Of a stretch of DNA of 32,935 nucleotides, positions 14,089 through 20,683 are shown piece after piece (position 1 is the stretch's first letter; every line of letters starts with the position of its first letter). This stretch comes from Deltaproteobacteria bacterium (GTDB taxonomy: Bacteria > Myxococcota_A > Polyangia > Polyangiales > Sandaracinaceae): positions 1 through 32,935 of the forward strand of contig JAFLCL010000068.1 in NCBI GenBank assembly GCA_017303575.1, written 5' to 3'. The notes below the pieces were generated by a model, which was not told the DNA's origin, ran no database searches, and saw only the letters and a program-made list of their open reading frames with translations. Position numbers and translations under genes: made by a program.

Positions 14089-15189
14089 GTGAGTCAGTCC
14101 CCACCCTCGCTCGTCGACGTCGACGCGCTGGCCACCAAGGCGGGCGTTTCACGCGAGGCCAGTGCGCTGCTCGCCAGCGCGGAGGTCGTCGATCTCCACC
14201 TCGAGACGTTCATCCCGCCGCGCCTCTGGGGCTACGATCTGCACCGATCGCACGCGGGCCGCTTTCCGTGGGGTCGCTTCTTCGGTCACCTCGATCTGCC
14301 GCGTGTCCACGGAGGTGGGCTCACCACCGCGATGTGGTCGATCGCGACCAACATCCTGCAGCCGCGCGCACGCCGCGCCGCGGTGCTGCAAGAGAACGTG
14401 GCCGCGCTCGTCGCGAGCCTCGAGCGTGATCAGCACGTCCGCGTGGTCACGAACGCGCGCGAGCTCTCGAGCGCACGTGGAGAAGGGCGACACGCAGCGC
14501 TCGTGTGCGTGCAGGGGGGCAACGCCTTCGAGCTGCGCGCGAGCTCGGGCGCCATCGAGTGCGAACACGTCGATCCTTCGGGCAAGATCACACGTGTCAC
14601 CGTGGTGCACCTCTCGAGCTCGAGCCTCGGCGCGACCTCGAGCCCGCTCCACGTCGGCGGACCGGCAGGCCTCAGCGACATGGGCCGCGCGATGGTGCGG
14701 GCGCTCGATCGCGCACGTGTCTTCGTCGATCTCGCGCACGTCTCGGAGGCGGGCTTCTGGGACGCGATGGCGGCTCACGATCGAACGCTCCCCGCGATCG
14801 TCACCCACACGGGGATGAAGTCGGTGCACGACCTCTGGCGCAACATCGACGATCGTCAGGCCCGCGCGATCGCGGACACGGGCGGCGTGATCGGCGTGAT
14901 CTTCCAGGCGAGCTTCCTCGGTCCATCGTGGGGCAGCGGCCGAGCGCGCGACGTGCGTGCCGTGGTCGCGCACCTCGAGGCGGTGATCCGCGCCGCCGGT
15001 GAAGAGGCCGCAGCGATCGGCAGCGACTACGACGGCTTCATCCTGCCCACGGCTGACCTCCGCGACGGCGAGCTCGCGTACGCACGGCTGGTTCAGTCCA
15101 TGCTCGAGGCGGGCTGGCGCGAGGAGCGGATCCGCAACGTGCTGGGCCTCAACTTCCTGCGATCCTTCGCGCGCCTCCGACCAGGCTGA
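14089..15189 (+). CDS. Membrane dipeptidase-like protein (peptidase M19 fold) with altered metal site
   Basis: 366 residues of the renal-dipeptidase family, a TIM-barrel metalloenzyme that cleaves dipeptides, often with D-residues. The layout is clear: 'EVVDLHLETF' (residues ~32-41), 'CVQGGNAFEL' (~140), 'VFVDLAHVSEAGFWDAM' with His217, 'AIVTHTGMKSVHDLWRNIDD' with His240 and Arg251, 'ADTGGVIGVIFQ', and 'GSDYDGFI' with Asp313/315. Two metal ligands differ from the family rule: the first-strand H-x-D is H-x-E (His37/Glu39), and the bridging Glu of E-G-G-H is Gln142 (Q-G-G-N). It may bind metal differently or be a non-peptidase relative. There is no signal peptide, so it is probably cytoplasmic. 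The GTG at 14089 begins the protein; the frame is open much further upstream, but that part is antisense to another gene. Confidence 0.88.
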   Translation: MSQSPPSLVDVDALATKAGVSREASALLASAEVVDLHLETFIPPRLWGYDLHRSHAGRFPWGRFFGHLDLPRVHGGGLTTAMWSIATNILQPRARRAAVLQENVAALVASLERDQHVRVVTNARELSSARGEGRHAALVCVQGGNAFELRASSGAIECEHVDPSGKITRVTVVHLSSSSLGATSSPLHVGGPAGLSDMGRAMVRALDRARVFVDLAHVSEAGFWDAMAAHDRTLPAIVTHTGMKSVHDLWRNIDDRQARAIADTGGVIGVIFQASFLGPSWGSGRARDVRAVVAHLEAVIRAAGEEAAAIGSDYDGFILPTADLRDGELAYARLVQSMLEAGWREERIRNVLGLNFLRSFARLRPG

Positions 15190-15243
15190 TCTTTGTTCGG
15201 CGAGTCACGCAACCCGTGGTCGGCATCGTCGACAAGGGCGCCC

Positions 15244-15558
15244 ATGACCGACGGAATCCGCCTCACGCTCGCCACCCCGCCCACCTCCGACACGGCCGAC
15301 ACCGCCGTTGCGCGTCCTCCCGACACGCCGGGCGGCACCAGCTTTCGGGACGCGCTGCGCGACGCGGCGCATGGCATGGCCGAGCGCGAAGCGCGCATCG
15401 ACGCCGTGCTCACCCGCCGCGGCGCACCGCTTGCGCCCGAGCAGCTCCTCGCGCTCCAGGCCACCGTGCAGCGACACAGCCAGGAGGTGGAGCTCGCCTC
15501 GAAGCTCGTCGACAAGCTCACGGGCACCGTGCGCCAGGTGCTGACCTCGCAACAGTGA
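15244..15558 (+). CDS. Small protein resembling a type III secretion inner-rod (YscI/HrpB-like) subunit
   Basis: 104 residues. The first 30 are Thr/Pro-rich and disordered; the rest is helical. The C-terminal 40 residues, 'QLLALQATVQRHSQEVELAS' followed by KLVDKLTGTVRQVL, have the L-x-x-Q-x-x-V-x-x-Y/H-S-x-x-V-E-L-x-S-K-x-V pattern of inner-rod proteins of type III secretion systems and, more loosely, flagellar FliE. This is pattern recognition only. No other secretion gene is in the window, although a FliA-like sigma factor lies convergently 164 bp away. The ATG has AAGGG six nt upstream; an upstream in-frame start exists at 15193. It may be co-transcribed with the M19 gene, 54 bp before it. 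If not a rod subunit, it is a small helical protein of unknown role. Confidence 0.6.
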   Translation: MTDGIRLTLATPPTSDTADTAVARPPDTPGGTSFRDALRDAAHGMAEREARIDAVLTRRGAPLAPEQLLALQATVQRHSQEVELASKLVDKLTGTVRQVLTSQQ

Positions 15559-15607
15559 GGCGCGAGTTCAGGGAGCGAGAAACAATCGATTCACGACCCG
15601 AAGGGAC

Positions 15608-15684
15608 GCGGTGGTGGGGGGTCCAGGGCGAGTTCCGCAGGCCGAAGGCCGAGGATGTTTGAGCATCGGACCCCCCTCCGCCGC
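15608..15684. repeat. Large imperfect inverted repeat in a convergent intergenic region
   Basis: Left arm 15608-15624 (GCGGTGGTGGGGGGTCC) pairs with right arm 15668-15684 (GGACCCCCCTCCGCCGC) over 17 bp with two mismatches, one of which is G-U in RNA. The 43-nt loop holds a second hairpin, GGCC-GAA-GGCC, at 15640-15650. The stretch contains no plausible gene. It could be a strong transcription barrier or a dispersed intergenic repeat. Confidence 0.6.
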
Positions 15685-15686
15685 GG

Positions 15687-15712
15687 CCCGCTTGCGAAGC
15701 GGGAGATTCTTT
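15687..15712. terminator. Terminator hairpin between convergent genes
   Basis: CCCGCTT (15687-15693) and AAGCGGG (15697-15703) form a 7-bp stem with a GCG loop, followed on the plus strand by AGATTCTTTCTC. It directly follows the larger inverted repeat and precedes the stop of the FliA-like gene on the other strand, so it could serve both directions; the T-rich tail favours the plus strand. Confidence 0.65.
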
Positions 15713-15721
15713 CTCGCTCTC

Positions 15722-16399
15722 TCAGCTCTCCATGGCGCGCTTCAGCACACGAAGCGCCTTGGTGTGGATGCGGCTCGCCCACGACTTCGAGACGCCGAGG
15801 TCCTTCGCGATGTCGTCGAGCAGACGCCCTTCGAAGTACAGCTCCCGCACCACCTTGGCCTCGCGCTCGGGCAGCTTCGACACCGCCTCGCGCACGCGCA
15901 CGCTGGTCTCGGCGCGGATGAGCGATTCGTCCTGGAGCTCGGGGGCGCTGGCTTGGTCCTGCCCCACAGACGCGATCACGAACGATGCGGTCAACCGACC
16001 GAGGACGTCGTCGATCGCCTGCACGGTCTGCGCGACGTCGGCCCTCGCCTCGGGGCTCGCAGCCCTCGTCTCGGCCTCTTGCTCGAGGAGATCGTCCGCG
16101 GCCTCCGCGAACTTTCGCATCTGGTGCGCGCGCCGCGAGAGATAGGCCATCTTGCGCACGCCATCGATCACAGCGCCGCGTACGCGGTAGTAGGCGAACG
16201 TGTTGAACTGCACGTTGCGGTTCGCGTCGTATCGCTGCCGGGCCTCGAGCAGACCCTGGAAGCCCCAGGCCACCAGGTCCTCCTGATCGCAATTCAGATC
16301 GAGCTCGTTGCGCACGCGCGTCGCGATGCTGCGCACGAACGGCTCGTGCTCCTTCGCGAACGCATCGTCGGTCGCGCTCTCAGTCCCGTCGCTCGGCAT
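15722..16399 (-). CDS. FliA/WhiG-like sigma factor of the sigma-70 family
   Basis: 225 residues that direct RNA polymerase to a set of promoters. Region 2 is clear ('FVRSIATRVRNELDLNCDQE', 'DLVAWGFQGLLEARQRYDAN', 'FNTFAYYRVRGAVIDGVRKM'), the part that melts the -10. A region 3 helix set (AYLSRRAHQMRKFAEAADDL) and a longer, acidic linker follow. Region 4 is 'LPEREAKVVRELYFEGRLLD' then 'DIAKDLGVSKSWASRIHTKA', which reads the -35. This domain order and the RGAVIDG motif are those of flagellar/sporulation sigma factors (FliA, WhiG). The ATG at 16399 is chosen because a predicted promoter ends 10 nt before it and overlaps the alternative GTG at 16411. No anti-sigma gene is adjacent. Its convergent neighbour resembles a type III rod subunit. 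Confidence 0.9.
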   Translation of the reverse strand: MPSDGTESATDDAFAKEHEPFVRSIATRVRNELDLNCDQEDLVAWGFQGLLEARQRYDANRNVQFNTFAYYRVRGAVIDGVRKMAYLSRRAHQMRKFAEAADDLLEQEAETRAASPEARADVAQTVQAIDDVLGRLTASFVIASVGQDQASAPELQDESLIRAETSVRVREAVSKLPEREAKVVRELYFEGRLLDDIAKDLGVSKSWASRIHTKALRVLKRAMES

Positions 16400-16409
16400 G
16401 ACGCCCGGC

Positions 16410-16439
16410 ACTAGACAACCCGAGCGCCTCGCACGTCAA
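16410..16439 (-). promoter_or_regulatory. Predicted promoter of the FliA-like sigma gene
   Basis: On the minus strand TTGACG (16439-16434), an 18-bp spacer and TCTAGT (16415-16410). It fits in the 49-bp gap after the MoeB-like gene. The start of transcription would be within about 3-4 nt of the ATG at 16399, predicting a leaderless or nearly leaderless mRNA. Confidence 0.5.
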
Positions 16440-16448
16440 GGGTCGCCG

Positions 16449-17618
16449 TCAGCGGCCCACGTTGCAGAAGCCTTCGTAGTCCACGTACTTCGTGATCGAA
16501 GGCGACTCGCCGCAGAGCGGGCAGTCCTTGTCGCGACGCAGCTTGAGCGTGCGGAACTGCATCTTGAGCGAGTCATAGGTGAGCAGGCGACCCACGAGCG
16601 GCTGACCCTGACCGAGCAGGATCTTGATCGCCTCCGTCGCTTGGATGGTGCCGACGACACCGGGGAGGATGCCGAGCACGCCCGCTTCCGCGCAGCTGGG
16701 CGCGAGGTGGGGCGGCGGCGGCTCGGGATACAGGCATCGGTAGCAGGGACCTTGGTAGGGCCAGAACGTCGTGACCTGCCCGTCGAACCGAAAGATCGAG
16801 CCGTGCACGACGGGGATCTTCTTCCACACCGACGCGTCGTTCACGAGGTAGCGCGTGGGGAAGTTGTCGAGGCCATCGACGATCACGTCCCAGCCTTGAT
16901 CGAAGATGCGATCGACGTTGTCGCTGTTGAGGCGCTCGTCGAAGGTCAGCACCTTCACGTCGGGGTTGAGGTTCGCGATCGTCTTCTTCGCGCTCTCGAC
17001 CTTCGAGGTGCCCACACGATCGGTGCCGTGCAGCACCTGACGCTGGAGGTTCGAGGCGTCGACAGCGTCGTTGTCGACGATGCCGATCGTGCCCACGCCG
17101 GCCGCAGCGAGATAGAGCGCCGCCGGAGATCCGAGACCGCCCGCGCCGAGCAAGAGAACGCGCGACTTGAGCAGCTTCTCCTGACCCTTCTCGCCGACCT
17201 CGGGCAAGAGCAGGTGGCGCGAGTAGCGCTCGAGCTGATCCTTCGTGAGGTCCGCCGGCTTCTCCACGGGAAAGCCAGTGTCCTTCCACCGCACGAAGCC
17301 GGGGTTCGCGCTCTCGACGCGCGTGTAGCCGAGCTCCGTCAGCGTGCGCGCCGCGAACGCGCTGCGGATGCCGCCCGCGCAGTAGACGACGATGCGCGCG
17401 TTCTTGTCCGGCAGCTTCTGCTCGGCCTGCATCTCGAGGAAGCCGCGCGGCACGTGGATCGCGCCGGGCACGAAGCCCTGACGCCACTCGTCCTTCTCAC
17501 GCACGTCGACGACGGTGATCGCCTCGCGCTCACGGATGCGGCGATCGAGCTCCTCGAGCGTCACCTGCGTCACGGCGTGGCGCACGTCCTGGAGAAGATC
17601 CGCGTACGTCTTGCTCAT
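16449..17618 (-). CDS. N-terminal rhodanese fused to MoeB/ThiF-type adenylyltransferase
   Basis: 389 residues that should activate a small sulfur-carrier protein (MoaD/ThiS-like) by adenylation and supply sulfur to it. Residues ~15-118 are a rhodanese with the active-site loop 'CAGGIRS' (Cys80), the persulfide carrier. Residues ~128-389 are an E1-like domain: 'LERYSRHLLLPEVGEKGQEK', ATP loop 'LLGAGGLGSPAALYLAAAGV', 'GIVDNDAVDASNLQRQVLHG', 'WDVIVDGLDNFPTRYLVND', and zinc Cys pairs in 'CYRCLYPEP' and 'CPLCGE'. In most fused relatives the rhodanese is at the C-terminus; here it is at the N-terminus and the chain ends at 'DYEGFCNV' like free MoeB. No carrier-protein gene is nearby. The ATG at 17618 has a predicted promoter immediately before it. 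Confidence 0.93.
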   Translation of the reverse strand: MSKTYADLLQDVRHAVTQVTLEELDRRIREREAITVVDVREKDEWRQGFVPGAIHVPRGFLEMQAEQKLPDKNARIVVYCAGGIRSAFAARTLTELGYTRVESANPGFVRWKDTGFPVEKPADLTKDQLERYSRHLLLPEVGEKGQEKLLKSRVLLLGAGGLGSPAALYLAAAGVGTIGIVDNDAVDASNLQRQVLHGTDRVGTSKVESAKKTIANLNPDVKVLTFDERLNSDNVDRIFDQGWDVIVDGLDNFPTRYLVNDASVWKKIPVVHGSIFRFDGQVTTFWPYQGPCYRCLYPEPPPPHLAPSCAEAGVLGILPGVVGTIQATEAIKILLGQGQPLVGRLLTYDSLKMQFRTLKLRRDKDCPLCGESPSITKYVDYEGFCNVGR

Positions 17619-17621
17619 GAA

Positions 17622-17641
17622 GCATCCCCGTATCCGGATGC
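17622..17641. repeat. Inverted repeat GCATCC-n8-GGATGC over the MoeB promoter
   Basis: GCATCC (17622-17627) and GGATGC (17636-17641) are perfect complements flanking 8 bp. The repeat covers the predicted -10 of the rhodanese-MoeB gene and reaches to 4 bp from its ATG. It could be an operator or an mRNA hairpin that hides the start. Confidence 0.5.
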
Positions 17642-17655
17642 GTGAATGTTGTCAA
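17627..17655 (-). promoter_or_regulatory. Predicted promoter of the rhodanese-MoeB gene
   Basis: On the minus strand a perfect -35 TTGACA (17655-17650), a 17-bp spacer, then TACGGG (17632-17627) as a weak -10. The initiation site would lie 1-3 nt before the ATG at 17618. Confidence 0.5.
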
Positions 17656-17757
17656 CGGTTCCTCGCGTGTTCGTGAGGATGCTGGGCGGTTCTCTCGTGA
17701 CCCGCTGTAGATTGTCGCGGCGCGGACCGTGCCTGGCCGGCGACGCGGGTGGCCCGC

Positions 17758-17763
17758 TATCCT
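17758..17763 (+). promoter_or_regulatory. Candidate -10 element of a leaderless transcript (hydrolase gene)
   Basis: TATCCT ends 6 nt before the ATG at 17770, which has no Shine-Dalgarno. The same hexamer occurs at a similar place before the M19 gene. No -35 box was recognised. Confidence 0.4.
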
Positions 17764-17769
17764 CGCGCG

Positions 17770-19806
17770 ATGGTCCACTCCCTCCGGCCCGCGATGGCCG
17801 TCTTCGCTTCGTTGTCGATCGGTGCGCTCGCGACGGGCTGCCCGACTGTGCCCGTCAGCGACGCAGGTCCGGGTGCGGACACAGCCGTCGACGACACGTT
17901 CGTCCCGAGCCCCGACGCAGGGAACGACGCCGCGCTCGACGCCGGACCGCCGACCGCCATCTTCGTCGCCCCGCACGAGGGTGATGATCCGTCTGCCTTC
18001 TTCGATCTGCCGTGGCCCAACGAGGCGCGCCTCACGCCTGCGGGCACGCCCGACGTCACGTCGTTCCCTGCGTCCACGCGCGGGCTCGTGCGCGACTACC
18101 TCGACGCGATCGTGCTCTCCCAAGACGGCTGGTCGACGATGGGATCCGTCTACTTCCGCTTCAGCCACGATCTCGATCCCGCGACGCTGCCGTCCAGCCT
18201 CGAATCATCCGTGTCGGCCGACGCGAACGTCTTCCTCGTGCCGCTGATCGAAGGCGCGACGAGCGCCGAGCGCCATCCAGCGACGATCTACTTCGAGCCT
18301 CGCCAGACGCAGTTCTGGCCCGGTCACACGCTCGCGATCCGTCCGGCCGATGGCTTCCCGCTCCTTCCCGGCACGCTCTACGCGGCGGTCGTCACGAACG
18401 ACGTGCGCACCACCGGCGGCGCCACGCTCGATCGCGACTCGGACTTCGAGGCCGTGCTCGCCGGTGACGCGAGCGTCGAGGAGCTCGTCACGATCTACGA
18501 GCCCGCGCTCGCGTCGCTCGCCGCGATCGGGATCGAGGAGAGCTCGCTCCTCTCGCTCGCCATCTTCCGCACGCAGGATCCCACCGCGTTGCTCGCAGCC
18601 TCGAGCGACTGGGTGCACGACGAGATGCCTGCGCCCACGGTGAACGCAGACGACTGGAGCGCGCGAGAGAGCTCGGACACTCACACGGTCCTCCACGGTC
18701 GCTACAGCGGCGCGCCGATCTTCCAAGAGGGCGAGATCCCCTACAGCAGCGAGGGCGGCGCCATCCGCCTCGATCCGGACGGTGATCCGGTGTTGGTCGA
18801 CACGTTCGAGGCGCGCTTCGCGCTGGCCGTGCCCACGTCCGCGATGCCGGAAGCGGGCTACCCGATCATCCTCTACGGTCACGGCACGGGCGGCGATTTT
18901 CGATCGGCGGTGCAGGACGACACGGCCGCGCTCTTCGCGGCGCAGGGCTTCGCGGTGATGGGCATCGACGCGCCGGTCCACGGGGAGCGCAACCCCACCA
19001 CCGACGACACGCTCTTCTTCAACATCCTCAACCCCGACGCGGTGCGCTTCAACCCCGTGCAGGGCGCGCTCGATCATGCGGCGCAGTCGGTCGTGGTGTC
19101 CTCGCTCGTCGTCCCGCGCGAGATCCTCGAGCGCGACGGACAGCAGATCCACTTCGACGCGAGCCGCATCTACTACGTGGGCCACTCGCAGGGCGCGCTG
19201 GTCGGCCCGCTGTTCTTCGGTGTGGATGACACGCCGCGCGCCGCGCTCTTCAGCGCGGGCGGCTCGCTCCTCGGGCACACTCTCCGCGAGAAGACCGAGC
19301 CTGTCGACATCCCGGGCCTCCTCGCATCCTTGCTGGGCTTCACGGGCGCCACGACGGAAGAGGCCTTCGCGAACGAGGGCTTCACGCTCGAGCACCCGAT
19401 CGTCACGCTCCTTCAGGGCTGGATCGACGTTTCGGATCCGGGCAACTACGGCCCGCTCGCGGTGGTGAGGCCACGCGCGGGCTTCGCGCCGCGCTCCGTG
19501 GTGCTGACGGAAGGTCTGCGCGACACCTTCGTCGCGCCTGCGGGGATGGAAGCGCTGGCGACGACGTTCCGCGTTCCGGTCGCCGCGCCGGTGGCCCGCG
19601 AGATCGTGGGCCTCGACTTCGTGGGCGCGCGCAGCGAGCCGGGCGAGATCACGGCGAACCTGCCGGGGGGCGCGACCGGCGCGTTGCTCCAGTTCCCGGA
19701 GCAGGGCCACTTCGCGTTCTTCAACGACGATCGCGGCCGAGAGCGCATCGCGTCGTTCTTCGGATCGCTGCTCGAGGGCGGGCCAGGCACGATCCCCGGC
19801 CCCTGA
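17770..19806 (+). CDS. Secreted lipoprotein alpha/beta hydrolase (lipase/esterase-like)
   Basis: 678 residues. The signal peptide (AVFASLSIGALATGC) ends at a lipidated Cys. An Asp/Ala/Pro-rich linker (~residues 25-60) follows, then a domain like the N-terminal region of bacterial virulence-factor lipases: 'FFDLPWPNEARLTPAGTPD', 'VYFRFSHDLDPATLP', 'LAIRPADGFPLLPGTLYA'. The hydrolase fold begins with 'GYPIILYGHGTGGDFRSAVQ'. The nucleophile elbow is 'YYVGHSQGALVG' (Ser473), the acid probably Asp585 ('EGLRDTFVAP') and the base His647 ('PEQGHFAFF'). It is therefore probably an active serine hydrolase on the outer membrane or cell surface; the substrate is unknown, and a short- or medium-chain ester is a guess. 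The ATG at 17770 begins the signal peptide. It converges on the ECF sigma gene with a 13-bp gap. Confidence 0.88.
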   Translation: MVHSLRPAMAVFASLSIGALATGCPTVPVSDAGPGADTAVDDTFVPSPDAGNDAALDAGPPTAIFVAPHEGDDPSAFFDLPWPNEARLTPAGTPDVTSFPASTRGLVRDYLDAIVLSQDGWSTMGSVYFRFSHDLDPATLPSSLESSVSADANVFLVPLIEGATSAERHPATIYFEPRQTQFWPGHTLAIRPADGFPLLPGTLYAAVVTNDVRTTGGATLDRDSDFEAVLAGDASVEELVTIYEPALASLAAIGIEESSLLSLAIFRTQDPTALLAASSDWVHDEMPAPTVNADDWSARESSDTHTVLHGRYSGAPIFQEGEIPYSSEGGAIRLDPDGDPVLVDTFEARFALAVPTSAMPEAGYPIILYGHGTGGDFRSAVQDDTAALFAAQGFAVMGIDAPVHGERNPTTDDTLFFNILNPDAVRFNPVQGALDHAAQSVVVSSLVVPREILERDGQQIHFDASRIYYVGHSQGALVGPLFFGVDDTPRAALFSAGGSLLGHTLREKTEPVDIPGLLASLLGFTGATTEEAFANEGFTLEHPIVTLLQGWIDVSDPGNYGPLAVVRPRAGFAPRSVVLTEGLRDTFVAPAGMEALATTFRVPVAAPVAREIVGLDFVGARSEPGEITANLPGGATGALLQFPEQGHFAFFNDDRGRERIASFFGSLLEGGPGTIPGP

Positions 19807-19824
19807 TCGTCCCCTGCGATCAGG
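19802..19824. terminator. Hairpin overlapping both stop codons of convergent genes
   Basis: CCTGATCG (19802-19809) and CGATCAGG (19817-19824) form a perfect 8-bp stem with a 7-nt loop. The TGA of the hydrolase gene (19804-19806) and that of the ECF sigma gene (complement of 19820-19822) lie in opposite arms. There is no T-run, so termination efficiency is uncertain. Confidence 0.55.
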
Positions 19825-20521
19825 CTGCCTCGAGCGCGGGCTCGTCGGCCGTGATCTGCGCGAGGCTCGCGCCGCCGTAGCCGTGGGTCGCCGCGTACGA
19901 GGCGAGCTCGCGCTGCATCGCCTTTCGCGCGCGGTGCAGACGCGACATCACGGTGCCGATCGGGCAGCCCATCGCGATCGAGGCGTCGCGGTAGCTGCGA
20001 TCCTCGAGATCGACGAGCACGATCACGCGACGGAACTCCTCGGGCAAGCGCCAGAGCGCCGCGTGCACCTCGTCCGAGAGCGTCTCGCCCGGCGTCTTCG
20101 AGACGAGCTCGACGCTGCGGCGCGCGTGCGTCTCGACGGCGTGCACCTGCGTGAGCACCTCACGCTCGCGGCGACGCTTGCGGTAGCCGTTGATGAAGGT
20201 GTTGAGGAGGATGCGGTGCATCCACGCGCGACCGTTCGTGCCCGGCTCGAAGCGATGCCAGAACACCCAGGCGCGCATCACGGCCTCCTGCACGAGGTCG
20301 TCGGCCTCGGCGCGCGAGCCGGTGAGGCGGATGGCCGCCGCGACGAGCTCGGGCCGATGACGCAGGACCTCGTGGTCGTAGCGGGCGCGATCGCCGTGGG
20401 CCGCGAGCCCGCGCAGATCGTGGACGCCCGAGACCTCGTCGCGCTCCCCCTCGAACGAGTCGTCGAGACGCGCGTCGAGGGTCGCGGGGGAAAGGCTCGG
20501 GGCGGGCTCAGCTCGTCGCAT
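19820..20521 (-). CDS. ECF-type RNA polymerase sigma factor
   Basis: 233 residues. After an unusual acidic N-terminal extension of ~50 residues (LDDSFEGERDEVSGVHDLRG), region 2 is typical: 'PELVAAAIRLTGSRAEADDL', 'VQEAVMRAWVFWHRFEPGTN', 'GRAWMHRILLNTFINGYRKR'. Region 4 is 'LPEEFRRVIVLVDLEDRSYR' and 'DASIAMGCPIGTVMSRLHRA'. There is no region 3, as expected for the ECF group. GGAGG lies 5 nt before the second of two adjacent ATGs (20521), which I take as the start. No anti-sigma gene is adjacent; the upstream gene is nnr and the downstream one converges. An inverted repeat with a GGAACC core and three CGTGTCAG repeats lie in the 158-bp region upstream, so it probably has its own regulated promoter, perhaps autoregulated. 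Confidence 0.92.
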   Translation of the reverse strand: MRRAEPAPSLSPATLDARLDDSFEGERDEVSGVHDLRGLAAHGDRARYDHEVLRHRPELVAAAIRLTGSRAEADDLVQEAVMRAWVFWHRFEPGTNGRAWMHRILLNTFINGYRKRRREREVLTQVHAVETHARRSVELVSKTPGETLSDEVHAALWRLPEEFRRVIVLVDLEDRSYRDASIAMGCPIGTVMSRLHRARKAMQRELASYAATHGYGGASLAQITADEPALEAA

Positions 20522-20582
20522 CATGACCTCCGCCGCCCTCTTCAGCAGCGCCCGTGCCAGGGACGCGGGTGCCGAAAAATGG

Positions 20583-20603
20583 CCGGAATTTGCGAGGTTC
20601 CGG
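20583..20603. promoter_or_regulatory. Inverted repeat CCGGAA-n9-TTCCGG upstream of the ECF sigma gene
   Basis: CCGGAA (20583-20588) and TTCCGG (20598-20603) flank 9 bp. Read on the minus strand the first arm continues as GGAACC, the usual -35 of ECF promoters, about 75 nt before the start codon. A clear ECF -10 was not identified, so autoregulation is only suggested. Confidence 0.4.
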
Positions 20604-20653
20604 CGTTCGGCGAGCGGACGAGGTGCCACGATGACGAGGCCGTGACCGAGGCT

Positions 20654-20683
20654 CGTGTCAGCGTGTCAGCGGATCCGTGTCAG
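20654..20683. repeat. Three direct repeats of CGTGTCAG
   Basis: CGTGTCAG occurs at 20654-20661, 20662-20669 and 20676-20683, the last one overlapping the nnr stop codon (complement of 20680-20682). The spacing is 8 then 14 bp. They lie 130-160 bp upstream of the ECF sigma start and could be a regulator-binding cluster. Confidence 0.55.

Noticed and set aside
16400..16411. GTG at 16411 as start of the FliA-like sigma factor.
   Set aside because: It overlaps the predicted -10 (TCTAGT) of the gene's own promoter, so the transcript could not contain it; the ATG at 16399 is used.
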